DNA of 33,436 nt from Streptomyces sp. Ncost-T10-10d (GTDB lineage: Bacteria; Actinomycetota; Actinomycetes; Streptomycetales; Streptomycetaceae). Both the position numbers and the translations under genes were made by a program. Positions 7,090 to 14,965 of this stretch are shown here, piece by piece; the first letter of the stretch is position 1, and the number at the start of each line of letters is the position of its first letter. The stretch lies in the NCBI RefSeq assembly GCF_900091955.1, contig NZ_FMDF01000004.1, positions 1 to 33,436 on the forward strand, in the 5' to 3' direction. Under the pieces are notes generated by a model, which worked only from the letters and a program-made list of their open reading frames with translations, was not told the DNA's origin and ran no database searches.

Positions 7090-8214
7090 TCAGGACGGCC
7101 GAGCCGCGACAGGGTCGTTGTAGGACAACGCCCGGCCTCCCGCGAATGGCAGCAGCCGGTCGGCTTCGTGTTCCAGGGCGGCCCGGTCGGTGGCGTGGAG
7201 TGGTCGGAACGGGGTGAGCCGCAGCGTCCCGGCGCCAAGGGACCACGTGCCGTGCACCCGGCCGTCCACCAGGAAGGTGGGCCGTACCCGTGCCTGGCCG
7301 GGCATCACCCGCTTCCGGTCCTCGTCGCTGATGACCCGGGTCCGGTCGGCGTGGCCGAGCAGGGCGTTGTCGAAGGCGGGCAGCAGCCGTACCGGAGCAG
7401 GCGTCTCGGGGTCAGGCAGCTCGGCGTCGGCCAGATCGATCAGATCCCGGCCGTCGGGGCCGGAGTAGTGGCGTAGTTCGGCGCGCATCTCCGCGACGAC
7501 CTCGCCCAGGCGAGTCAGTCCGCACCAGGTCTGGACGTCCTTCACACCGGCCGGGCCGAAGGCGGCCAGATATCGGCGGATCAGCTCCTTGGCTGAATCC
7601 CTGGCGGCAGCCGGCGTCGCTGCCGTTGCCATCGGGCGTCCCAGCCAGACCTCGACGGGCGTGACCGAGATCGCCGACCGGTTGCCCCAGGAACCCCATG
7701 TGCCGGTGGCCGCGCCATGGACGAGGGGGGTGCGCAGTTCCACCTGCCCGGCCAGAACCCGGCCGTCGCGGCCCGGATGGCGTTCGGCCAGCCGCCGGGC
7801 CAACTCCTTGCGCGACAGTGTCCCTCCCGCGAGCAGGTCGAGCCCCTCGGCCACCAGGGACGCCGCGTCCAAGTCCGTGCTGTTCCGGGTGAAGTGGGGC
7901 GAGTTGGCCGTGCGGTCGAGCACGGGCTGCAGCAGTGGCCGCAGCCGACGGAAGTCGTCGGCCGCGGCGAAGTGCTGGGTACTGCGGAGCAGGCCGGAGC
8001 GGACCACCTGCCGGCCCTCCAGCAGTGCGGTGAGCTGGGCCTGTGTGAAAGCGTGGATCCTGCTCCACAGCCCGATGTACGCCCAGTTGGGCTCCTGAGC
8101 CTGCAGTGCGACCAGCCTGCCGATCACCTCCAACGGGGTGCGGTCGGTTCGCTCCAGCAGGAACTGCCGGTCCATCAATGCCCGGTTCAGGGTGCGGAGG
8201 GAGAGCGTGGTCAC
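7090..8214 (-). CDS. Winged-helix DNA-binding domain protein (HTH_42 / YcaQ-like)
   Basis: A 374-residue protein starting MTTLSLRTLNRALMDRQFLLER. Its early block LVALQAQEPNWAYIGLWSRI is the typical opening of the HTH_42 winged-helix family, which includes AlkX/YcaQ-type DNA glycosylases for interstrand crosslinks. LVHGAATGTWG, LLPAFDNALLGHADR and FLVDGRVHGTW follow in the usual order, so it appears full length. Its start codon overlaps the stop of the upstream reductase (8211-8214, ATGA), so the two are translationally coupled and share a promoter. A DNA-repair role is possible, but many actinomycete members are untested. Confidence 0.82.
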   Translation of the reverse strand: MTTLSLRTLNRALMDRQFLLERTDRTPLEVIGRLVALQAQEPNWAYIGLWSRIHAFTQAQLTALLEGRQVVRSGLLRSTQHFAAADDFRRLRPLLQPVLDRTANSPHFTRNSTDLDAASLVAEGLDLLAGGTLSRKELARRLAERHPGRDGRVLAGQVELRTPLVHGAATGTWGSWGNRSAISVTPVEVWLGRPMATAATPAAARDSAKELIRRYLAAFGPAGVKDVQTWCGLTRLGEVVAEMRAELRHYSGPDGRDLIDLADAELPDPETPAPVRLLPAFDNALLGHADRTRVISDEDRKRVMPGQARVRPTFLVDGRVHGTWSLGAGTLRLTPFRPLHATDRAALEHEADRLLPFAGGRALSYNDPVAARPS

Positions 8215-9200
8215 GACAGGCGCACCGAGACATTGCCCTGGTAGCAGCCCTGAAGCAGGGAGAGGAACGCCTGCGGTACGTCCTCGATCCCGCCCTCGAC
8301 CACTGTCTGCGGATAGACGAAGCGGCCCTCGTCCAGCCAGCTGCTGAAGCGCTCACGCCACGCGGCGACCTGATCGGGTGTGTGGTAGCAGGAGAAGGGC
8401 AGCAGCTCGACGTCCCTGGCCTGGGCCGCCGCGCGGTCGGGCTGCGGAAAGCGCTCCGCCGCGTCGCCGAGCTGGCTGGACAGTGAGCCGCAGAGGGCGA
8501 AGCGCGCCCCGGGCCGGGCCGCCTGGAGCGCGCCCCGGTATTGCTCGCCGCCCACGATGTCGAAGAAGACCGAGATGCCTTCGGGGGCGAGTTCCCCCAG
8601 CCGGTCGGCCGTGGAGCCGTCGTGGTAGTCGAACGCGGCGTCGAAGCCGAGCTCGTTCACCAAGTAGTCGACCTTCGCCGGGCTGCCCGCGCTGCCGATC
8701 ACCCGCGCCGCGCCGAGGCACCTGGCGATCTGCCCGGCCAGCGAGCCGACCCCGCCCGCCGCGCCGGAGACGAAGACCACGTCGCCCTCGCCGACGTCCG
8801 CCACCTCGGCCATCCCGTAATAGGCGGTCGGTCCCTGGCCGAGGTAGTAGCCAGGGTCGGCGAAGAGCTCACGGTTGAGCTTGACGTACGAGCCGGCCGG
8901 GCCGGCCGAGTACTCGCTCCAGCCGGTCATCGACTGGACCAGGTCGCCGACTTCGAGTTCGGGGCTGTCGGACCGGACCACGGTGCCGATGGCGGCCACC
9001 CCCACCCGCTGCCCCGGCTGCCAGGACGGGACCGGAAGGGTGCAGTCGGCCCGCATCAGCTCCAAGTAGGTTGCGGCGAGGCCGATCCGGTCGGTGCGTA
9101 CCAGGACCTGGCCGTCCACCTCAGTCTTGGCGACGGTGAAATGGCCGAGCGTGGGGGTGCCGGTGATCTGGGCGGCCAGCTGGATCTCACGGGTGATCAT
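8211..9200 (-). CDS. Medium-chain NADP-dependent reductase (zinc-free MDR, CurA-like)
   Basis: A 329-residue alcohol dehydrogenase-like oxidoreductase without the catalytic zinc ligands. The Rossmann motif VFVSGAAGGVGSLAGQIA binds NADP. FDIVGGEQYRGALQAARPGARFALCGSLSSQ and VVEGGIEDVPQAFLSLLQG match the prostaglandin-reductase/CurA group of enone reductases. I chose ATG 9200 (MITREIQLAAQ) because AAGGAC precedes it at a good distance; the frame extends to 9311 through the regulatory region. It heads a two-gene operon with the winged-helix protein and is divergent from the YafY-type regulator, which probably controls it through the palindrome at 9251-9273. Confidence 0.88.
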   Translation of the reverse strand: MITREIQLAAQITGTPTLGHFTVAKTEVDGQVLVRTDRIGLAATYLELMRADCTLPVPSWQPGQRVGVAAIGTVVRSDSPELEVGDLVQSMTGWSEYSAGPAGSYVKLNRELFADPGYYLGQGPTAYYGMAEVADVGEGDVVFVSGAAGGVGSLAGQIARCLGAARVIGSAGSPAKVDYLVNELGFDAAFDYHDGSTADRLGELAPEGISVFFDIVGGEQYRGALQAARPGARFALCGSLSSQLGDAAERFPQPDRAAAQARDVELLPFSCYHTPDQVAAWRERFSSWLDEGRFVYPQTVVEGGIEDVPQAFLSLLQGCYQGNVSVRLS

Positions 9201-9250
9201 TTTTCTGTCCTTGCCTCGGGTGCGGCTGTCGAGATCGACTCTAGGGAGAC

Positions 9251-9273
9251 TTCCGGTCAATTCCTGACCGGAA
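9251..9273. promoter_or_regulatory. Perfect palindrome, likely WYL-regulator operator
   Basis: TTCCGGTCA (9251-9259) and TGACCGGAA (9265-9273) are perfect 9-bp arms around ATTCC. The site lies midway between the divergent starts at 9200 and 9293, where it would cover both promoters. Confidence 0.7.
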
Positions 9274-9292
9274 CTCGGGGCAGGATGTCGGC

Positions 9293-10249
9293 ATGGCGAA
9301 CACCAGCTCACGAACCCTCAGACTGCTCTCGCTGCTGCAGACCCACCGGCACTGGTCCGGCCTGGAACTGGCCGACCGGCTCGGGGTCTCCGAGCGGACA
9401 CTGCGCCGTGATGTCGAGCGGCTGCGCGAGCTCGGCTACCCGGTCGGCGCGGCCCGGGGCACCGACGGCGGCTACCAGCTCGCGCCCGGCGCCGTCCTGC
9501 CGCCGCTGCTGCTGGACGACGAAGAGGCGGTGGCCCTTGCAGTCGGTGCCGGTGACGCGGCGCAGAGCGGGGTCGCGGGGATGGAGGAAGCGTCGCTGCG
9601 CGCACTCACCAAGGTGGTGCGGGTTCTGCCGCCCCGGCTGCGGGCCAGGGTGGACGCCCTGCGGGCGGTGACCGTCTCCGCCGGCGTGTCCGGGCCGGTC
9701 GTCGCGGCGGGGGTGCTCACCGCGGTCGCCCAGGCATGCCGGGACGAGGAGCGGCTGCGGTTCGGCTATACGGCAAGGGGCTCCGCGCCCACCGAGCGCG
9801 AGGTCGAGCCGCACCGCGTCGTCGCACTCGGCGGACGCTGGTACCTGGTCGCCTACGACCTGGACCGGCACGACTGGCGCAGTTTCCGCCTTGACCGGCT
9901 GACCGATCCGACGGCGACCGGCACGCGCTTCCGGCCGCGCCGGCTCCCGGCCGAGGACGCCGTGACCTTCGTCCAGGCAGCGAGCGGGGCCCCGTCTCCG
10001 TACACGGTCGAGGTCCTTGTGCACGCCCCCTGCGCGCGCGTGCGGCAGGTGGTCGGCCGCTGGGGCACGGTCGAACCGCTCGACCAGGACAATTGCCTGC
10101 TCACCATGACCTCGACCTCCCTCGACTGGCCGACCCAGGCACTGGGCAACGTGGGCGCCGAGTTCGAGGTCCTGGGGCCGCCGGAGTTCGCCGCGCACAT
10201 CCAGGAGTGGGGCGCCCGCTTCATCCGGGCCACCCGCGCACCCACATGA
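9293..10249 (+). CDS. YafY-family HTH/WYL-domain transcriptional regulator
   Basis: 318 residues. The N-terminal winged HTH (about 5-60) reads RTLRLLSLLQTHRHWSGLELADRLGVSERTLRRDVERLRELGYPV, the DeoR/YafY signature. GTDGGYQLAPGAVLPPLLLDDEEAVALAVGA links it to the WYL domain. There, W-Y-L of GGRWYLVAYDLDRHDWRSFRLDRL (about 180-205) is the sensor core, followed by the WCX-type C-terminal domain. The ATG at 9293 follows GGGGCAGGAT. It is divergent from the MDR reductase operon and separated from it by a perfect palindrome, so auto- and cross-regulation are likely. The ligand is unknown. Confidence 0.92.
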   Translation: MANTSSRTLRLLSLLQTHRHWSGLELADRLGVSERTLRRDVERLRELGYPVGAARGTDGGYQLAPGAVLPPLLLDDEEAVALAVGAGDAAQSGVAGMEEASLRALTKVVRVLPPRLRARVDALRAVTVSAGVSGPVVAAGVLTAVAQACRDEERLRFGYTARGSAPTEREVEPHRVVALGGRWYLVAYDLDRHDWRSFRLDRLTDPTATGTRFRPRRLPAEDAVTFVQAASGAPSPYTVEVLVHAPCARVRQVVGRWGTVEPLDQDNCLLTMTSTSLDWPTQALGNVGAEFEVLGPPEFAAHIQEWGARFIRATRAPT

Positions 10250-10338
10250 CCTTCCTCGCCGCGGCACCGCGACGGTCGCGCCCCATGTCACGGCCGACCC
10301 ATTCCCGTACTTCCCCCGAGGTCGTTAGGGTCTGGCCC

Positions 10339-10821
10339 ATGGCTTCCATGCATGTCTCCCTGCGTCCCGTGCACCCCAGCGATCTGCCCGTGTTCTTCCG
10401 GCACATGAGCGACCCCGAGTCGAATCGGATGGCCGCCTTCACCGCCGAGGACCCGACCGACCGGGCCCACTTCGACGCCCATTGGAAGCGCATCCTCGCC
10501 TCGCCCGACGTCGTCACCCGCACCGTGCTCGCGGACGGCGATGTAGTCGGGCACGCGGCCGTGTACGGCGAGCCGGGCGAGCGGGAGGTCACGTATTTCA
10601 TCGATCGCTACTCCTGGGAGCGGGGCATCGCGACCGCGGCGCTCCGGGAGCTGCTCACCGAGGTCCCCGAACGCCCGCTACTCGCCCGGGCGGCGGCGGA
10701 CAACACCGGATCAATGCGGGTCCTGGAGAAGTGCGGCTTCAAGGTCGTCGGCCAGGACCGGGGCTTCGCGAACGCGCGGGGAGCGGAGATCGACGAGGTG
10801 GTGCTGCGGTTGGACAGATAA
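10339..10821 (+). CDS. GNAT-family N-acetyltransferase
   Basis: 160 residues. It begins MASMHVSLRPVHPSDLPVFFRHMSDPESNRM, the RimJ/RimL-like opening. The acetyl-CoA-binding motif follows at about residues 96-108 (YSWERGIATAALRELL, with RGIATAAL in the R/Q-x-x-G-x-A/G role), then ARAAADNTGSMRVLEKCGFKVVGQD, the conserved motif B. The length is typical. The upstream frame to 10093 overlaps the previous gene and is not used. The acceptor substrate is unknown. It lies 89 bp after the regulator in the same direction and may be read through with it. Confidence 0.88.
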   Translation: MASMHVSLRPVHPSDLPVFFRHMSDPESNRMAAFTAEDPTDRAHFDAHWKRILASPDVVTRTVLADGDVVGHAAVYGEPGEREVTYFIDRYSWERGIATAALRELLTEVPERPLLARAAADNTGSMRVLEKCGFKVVGQDRGFANARGAEIDEVVLRLDR

Positions 10822-11244
10822 TTTTCCCCGCCCCGTAAGTCACACGCACCATCCCGAACGGCGTCGGCACGAGCACACTCGTTGACATCCAACCTGGTCG
10901 GCCCAGATCAGCGGGCTGCACCCGACTGACTTCGCTGTCGAAGGACAGTGCCGGACAAACGCTGCTGCTGAAAGTGAACGAAGCCAGACAGGCCCCCAGC
11001 GTCGCAAGCATCTACCGCGCGCTCGCCGAGCACGTGAAGCAAGAGGCGTACCCCGAAGCCGTCAAGCAAGCGCACGCCGACTTCGCCAACCTCCAGCAGC
11101 GCGACCGCAGCCACGCGTAACTACTCAGCGCTACATGGTGGATGGCGGCAGCTATACGAGAACACGGCCGTGTGGTGGTGCACGCCCGGGGCCTCTGCGA
11201 GCGAACCGGTGTGCTGACGGCCGCCCGGCGGATCCGTACGGGCC
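10822..11244. other. Intergenic segment with one unplaced coding-like tail
   Basis: A plus-strand frame ending at TAA 11118-11120 reads ARQAPSVASIYRALAEHVKQEAYPEAVKQAHADFANLQQRDRSHA and looks like the helical C-terminus of a protein. It has no good start (a GTG gives under 50 residues) and I do not recognise a family. It may be a gene remnant or a very small gene. Nothing else is evident. Confidence 0.3.
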
Positions 11245-12798
11245 TCAGGACATGCTGCCCCGGCACACCGTCCCCGGGGCCGGGGTGCGGCCCGTGCGGA
11301 GGTATTGGTCGACCGTCTCCGTGACACAGCGGTTCTGGGGGTACGTGCCGTGGCCCTCCTCCTCGGCCGTCAGGAGCACGCCGACACCGTCGCCCAGGGC
11401 GCGGGCCATGTGGCGGGCGCCGGGGTATGGGGTAGTCGGGTCGCCGGTGCCGCCGACCACTAGGACGGGGGCCGCGCCGTCGGCGTTCACCTGGGGCGTG
11501 GCGCGCTCGCCGTCGAACGGCCAGTCGTAACAGAGGTAGACGCCGGTGGACCAGGCCGCGCCGAAGACGGGTGAGGCGGCTTTGATGCGGGCCGCGTCCC
11601 TGTCGAGGCGTTCGAAGCCGGGGCGCAGGCTGGAGTCCGCGCAGGTGATCGCGGTCTGGGCGGCGCGGCTGCTGTCGCGCGGGGTCGCCGCGTGGTCAGC
11701 GGAGCCGATGTCGTCCGCGCCCTTGCTCAGCGGACGGCCGTCGTTGTGGTCGATCAGCGCGGTGAGGGCCTTGGCGAGCGGCGACCAGCCGTCTGTGCCG
11801 AGGTCGAGGTGGTCGCTGACGGCGTACGCGAGGTCGTCGGCGTCGAGGTTCCTTCCGGCGCCGGCCGGGGCGGGCTTCTTCTCCAGGCGGTCGGCCATGC
11901 GCGCCATGCGTCGCGCGGCCTCCTCGGGCCCGTCGCCGGTCGGGCAGTGGCGGATACGGGCCGCGCAGTGCGCGGCGAACCGGTCGAACGCCGCCTGGAC
12001 CGCCTTGACCTGCGATACCTGCTCCTCGTCGAGGTCCTCGGTCGGATCGACGGACGCTTCGAGGACGAGCCGTCCGACGTGCGACGGGTACAGGTGGGCG
12101 TAGACCGCGCCGAGCGCCGTTCCGTACGAGACGCCGAAGTAGTGCAGCCGCTCGTCGCCGAGGAGGTAGCGCATCAGGTCGAGGTCGCGCGCGGTGTGCG
12201 AGGTGCCGATGTACGGGAGGAGCGCCCCGGAGTGCTCGGCGCAGGCGTCGGCCCCGTCGTAGCCAGTGTCGTCCGCGGTCTTCCCACAGCGCACGGGGAT
12301 GGTCGCGCCGACGCCGCGCGGGTCGAAGGAGACCAGGTCGTAGCGGTCGAGGAGCGGCTTGTACTGGTTGAGGCGTTCGGGCAGTCCGCTCACGCCGGAC
12401 ACGCCGGGGCCGCCGAAGTTGAGGACGAGCGAGCCGATGCGCCGGGCGTTCGGGCCGGTGGCCTTGAGGCGGATCAAGGCGACGTCGATCGTCCTGCCGT
12501 CTGGTTTCCCGTAGTCGAGGGGGGCCTTCATGGCGGCGCAGTCGTAGCCCGTGCGCGCGGCGGGCGGCGAGGTGCAGCGGGACCAGTGGAGGTGCTGGCC
12601 GGTGGTGAGCGCGGTGGGCAGACCGGCGGGCGGGTTGTTCGCGGTGAACTCCGTACGCGGCTCCGCACTCCGGCCGGGAGCGTCGTGCTGGAGCCAGGCG
12701 CTGACGGCCCCGATCACGACGAGGACGACCACGGCGATGATGCGCGCGCCGACCGAGAGGCCCGGTTCGCGGCTTCGTATCGGATGTGCGCCACTCAT
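11245..12798 (-). CDS. Membrane-anchored alpha/beta hydrolase, tripeptidyl-aminopeptidase type
   Basis: 517 residues. A transmembrane or signal-anchor helix (about 17-36, GARIIAVVVLVVIGAVSAWL) suggests it is anchored or exported. The TAP-like N-terminal block contains NFGGPGVSGVSG (about 127-138), the oxyanion loop of the prolyl-aminopeptidase/TAP group. The nucleophile is Ser224 in GVSYGT. Asp453 in GTGDPTTPY and His483 in EEGHGTY complete the catalytic triad, the latter within a TAP-like C-terminal domain. Paired cysteines fit an extracytoplasmic protein. Family members remove N-terminal tripeptides from secreted proteins in Streptomyces. It appears intact and stands alone. Confidence 0.88.
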   Translation of the reverse strand: MSGAHPIRSREPGLSVGARIIAVVVLVVIGAVSAWLQHDAPGRSAEPRTEFTANNPPAGLPTALTTGQHLHWSRCTSPPAARTGYDCAAMKAPLDYGKPDGRTIDVALIRLKATGPNARRIGSLVLNFGGPGVSGVSGLPERLNQYKPLLDRYDLVSFDPRGVGATIPVRCGKTADDTGYDGADACAEHSGALLPYIGTSHTARDLDLMRYLLGDERLHYFGVSYGTALGAVYAHLYPSHVGRLVLEASVDPTEDLDEEQVSQVKAVQAAFDRFAAHCAARIRHCPTGDGPEEAARRMARMADRLEKKPAPAGAGRNLDADDLAYAVSDHLDLGTDGWSPLAKALTALIDHNDGRPLSKGADDIGSADHAATPRDSSRAAQTAITCADSSLRPGFERLDRDAARIKAASPVFGAAWSTGVYLCYDWPFDGERATPQVNADGAAPVLVVGGTGDPTTPYPGARHMARALGDGVGVLLTAEEEGHGTYPQNRCVTETVDQYLRTGRTPAPGTVCRGSMS

Positions 12799-12949
12799 CG
12801 AAATCCCCGCGCTCCCGCCCCTGGACGCCCAGGCCCCGTGCCCGCATGCCCGTACCCGTGATCGTCCGATCGTCGAATGAGTGCAGGGTACAAGCCGCCT
12901 CCGACAGCTCGGCTCGCGAGAGTGCCCAGAAATTTAGACCGCCCCGTGC

Positions 12950-13372
12950 TCACGCGACTCCTCCTGCGGTCCGGCCCGGCGTGTGCTGGACGCCGGGCTG
13001 CTGGGTGTGCGGCGGCGAGGCCGTCACCGGGGCGGGCTGTGGCCGGGGGCCGCGGGCGACGGCGCGCTCCCGCATGCCGTCCTGGAGCCTGGCGGCCAGC
13101 CGGGCGGCTGCTTCGAAGGTCCGGCGGGACTGCTCCACCGTGTCGACGTCGACGCCGGACTCCTGCTCCAGAAGGCGGCCGGCCCTCCGGCCGGTGTGGA
13201 ACGGCCGCGGGTGCGACCTCGATGCGGCAGGCACGGCGACGGCGTACGGCCGGGAGCCCAGGCGCTCCGCACGTCGCGCTGCGTTGACCCGGGCGGCCAG
13301 GGCGCCGGCAGCGAGGCGGACCCGCTCGTACGGGGGCGCGGACCGCTTACGGGGCAGCGGGCGCAGCACGGC
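12950..13372 (-). pseudogene. Uncharacterised protein, C-terminal remnant
   Basis: The minus frame from about 13372 to TGA 12950 has strongly GC-biased third codon positions and plausible helical content (RKRSAPPYERVRLAAGALAARVNAARRAERLG, then LLEQESGVDVDTVEQSRRTFEAAARLAARLQDGM). It ends in a Pro/Gln-rich tail. Codon bias argues that it was a real gene. Its 5' part runs straight into an IS5 transposase tail on the other strand at 13374-13427, so the N-terminus was probably lost there. I do not recognise the family. Confidence 0.45.
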
Positions 13373-13373
13373 C

Positions 13374-13427
13374 TGTGTCTTCCACGGCACCGTCACCCTC
13401 GCCGCAATGCGGCTATGGCTCCGATGA
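13374..13427 (+). pseudogene. IS5-type transposase 3' end, plus-strand copy
   Basis: The plus frame reads CVFHGTVTLAAMRLWLR and then a stop, the characteristic last residues of IS5/IS427-group transposases (YVFHGTVTVAAIRLWLR). Only about 18 codons remain. It faces the similar minus-strand fragment at 14106-14240, so their 3' ends converge on the gene between them. Confidence 0.6.
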
Positions 13428-13985
13428 GGACCTGCCGGACAGCTCCCGGCTGTCCTGACGGCCGAAGCGCTCCCTATCCCGCGCCACCCCTTCGGCACTC
13501 ACCGATGACTGGATGGTGTACACATCTCCGATACGGTCGTCGCCGCGCCGACGCTGTCGCCATTCTTCGTGAGCCCGGAACACCATGACGGACACCTGTG
13601 AAGCAGGCTGCCAGTGCCGTGTGAAGGTCGGAGCATTCACGTCCGGGGCGTCTTCCAGGGGTACACCCTGCTTCCCCAGCAGCCGCTCCAGTTTGTCGAA
13701 CCGGAGGTGGCGGTCGAAGCGCCCGTACCGGTCGCGAATTGCCCTGCTGACGATGCTGCCGCCCCCGTACGACAGCCGATGCACCTGCAAGGTGAAGTGG
13801 TGCCCCTCCCAAGGATGGTCCGGTGTTTCCCGAATCCAGAAGAACTCAACCATTCCGTAGTCGCGCCACATGCTGTGGTCGTCAAGGGAGTTCTCGGCGA
13901 AATCGGAACCCAGCATCGCGGTCACCCGGTCGGGACTGTCCGTCGGATTGGCACCGAGCACCGTTCCGGAGGCGACCACGTCCAT
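13413..13985 (-). CDS. Uncharacterised protein between two IS5 fragments
   Basis: The core reads MDVVASGTVLGANPTDSPDRVTAMLGSDFAENSLDDHSMWRDYGMVEFFW, then a beta-rich stretch (EGHHFTLQVHRLSYGGG) and RFDRHLRFDKLERLLGKQG. The layout recalls small Streptomyces immunity-like proteins in which a calculated offset (GTVLG...P..V...LG.DF) precedes a hydrophobic beta sheet, but I cannot name a family. The start is uncertain: ATG 13985 lacks a clear ribosome binding site, and the frame continues upstream to 14183 into IS5 transposase sequence, so the native start may be displaced or the ORF fused. The 3' end overlaps the IS5 fragment at 13374-13427, so the C-terminus may also be altered. Confidence 0.55.
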   Translation of the reverse strand: MDVVASGTVLGANPTDSPDRVTAMLGSDFAENSLDDHSMWRDYGMVEFFWIRETPDHPWEGHHFTLQVHRLSYGGGSIVSRAIRDRYGRFDRHLRFDKLERLLGKQGVPLEDAPDVNAPTFTRHWQPASQVSVMVFRAHEEWRQRRRGDDRIGDVYTIQSSVSAEGVARDRERFGRQDSRELSGRSSSEP

Positions 13986-14105
13986 GTAGAACGCAAGGGA
14001 ATGCGGAGTCAACTGGTCTTCCTTGACGGGGCGCCGGGTATCAGAAGCGACGGCCTCAGCATATGCGACCGGGGACGCCACGAAGATCCGCCGGACAGGC
14101 CCTAG

Positions 14106-14240
14106 GTGGAGCGAGAGTCGGACGGCGGCGGCTGTGACCGTGCCGTGGAAGACGTAGACGGACTTGTCGTAGCGCGTCGCCACGGCTCGGAAGCCCTTCA
14201 GTCTGTTGATCAGTCGCTCGACTTCGTTCGAGTACCTTCA
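14106..14240 (-). pseudogene. IS5-type transposase 3' end, minus-strand copy A
   Basis: The minus frame reads SNEVERLINRLKGFRAVATRYDKSVYVFHGTVTAAAVRL, the C-terminal block of IS5/IS427-group transposases, including the E-R-x-x-N-R-L-K helix with the last catalytic Glu. The stop is lost, so the frame continues into the gene at 13413. Bases 14106-14181 are a 71/76 match to 17520-17595. The fragment overlaps the 3' end of the response-regulator gene. Confidence 0.75.
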
Positions 14241-14965
14241 CAGGTGAGACCGGGGCAGGGTCGGCAGACCCCGTGCTCCCAGGCCCAGGCGGCGATGCCG
14301 ACCCGGTTGCGCACCCGCAGCTTGCGCTGGACGCTCGCGACGTGGTTCTTCACCGTCCCGGTGGCGATGAAGAGCTGCGCCGCGATCTCGGCGTTGGTGC
14401 TGCCACCGGCCAGCAGCGTCACGATCTCCCGCTCACGGTCGGTCAGCGGCTCCGCTCCTTCGTCCGGGGCCGTCGCGGTCGGACCGGCGGTGAGTTCGCG
14501 CAGCAGCCGGACCGTGACCTGCGGACTGATCAGGGTGTCCCCGACCGCCGCCGCGCGGACCGCCTCGATCAGCAGGGTCGGACCCGATCGTTTGAGAAGG
14601 AAGCCGGCGGCGCCGTTTCGGAGCGCGGCGTGCACGTACTCGTCCAGGTCGAACGTGGTCACCACGACCACCCGGAGCGGGACGGCCACGTCGGGGCCTG
14701 CCAGCAGGCGGGTGAGTTCGAGCCCGTCGACGCGCGGCATGCGGATGTCGGCGAGGACCACGTCCGGCCGCAACTGCCGGGCCAGCTCAACCGCGGCGCC
14801 GCCGTCCGCGGCCTCGCCGACGACCTGGATATCCGGCTGGGCGTCGAGGACCATCCGGAAGGCACTGCGGATGCTCTCCTGGTCGTCGGCGAGCAGGACG
14901 CGGATCGGGCCGGTGCTGGTCGGTCCAGTGCTGGTCGGCGCCGTGGTCGTCGGGGCGTTGCTCAT
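14210..14965 (-). CDS. NarL/FixJ-type response regulator (two-component)
   Basis: 251 residues. The receiver domain (about 20-135) reads IRVLLADDQESIRSAFRMVL with phosphoacceptor Asp73 in VVLADIRMP and the conserved Lys in GFLLKRSG. The LuxR-type HTH follows (LTDREREIVTLLAGGSTNAEIAAQLFIATGTVKNHVASVQRKLRVRNR). It pairs with the histidine kinase immediately upstream, whose frame overlaps its start. The last residues (CEGTRTKSSD) and the stop codon come from the IS5 fragment, so the native tail after about WAWEHGVC was replaced. The HTH itself is complete, so DNA binding should survive. Confidence 0.9.
   Translation of the reverse strand: MSNAPTTTAPTSTGPTSTGPIRVLLADDQESIRSAFRMVLDAQPDIQVVGEAADGGAAVELARQLRPDVVLADIRMPRVDGLELTRLLAGPDVAVPLRVVVVTTFDLDEYVHAALRNGAAGFLLKRSGPTLLIEAVRAAAVGDTLISPQVTVRLLRELTAGPTATAPDEGAEPLTDREREIVTLLAGGSTNAEIAAQLFIATGTVKNHVASVQRKLRVRNRVGIAAWAWEHGVCRPCPGLTCEGTRTKSSD

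Noticed and set aside
11692..12861. Long frames on both strands over the tripeptidyl-aminopeptidase gene
   Set aside because: Shadows with Arg/Pro/Val-rich nonsense sequence typical of high-GC genomes; the real gene shows a full catalytic triad.
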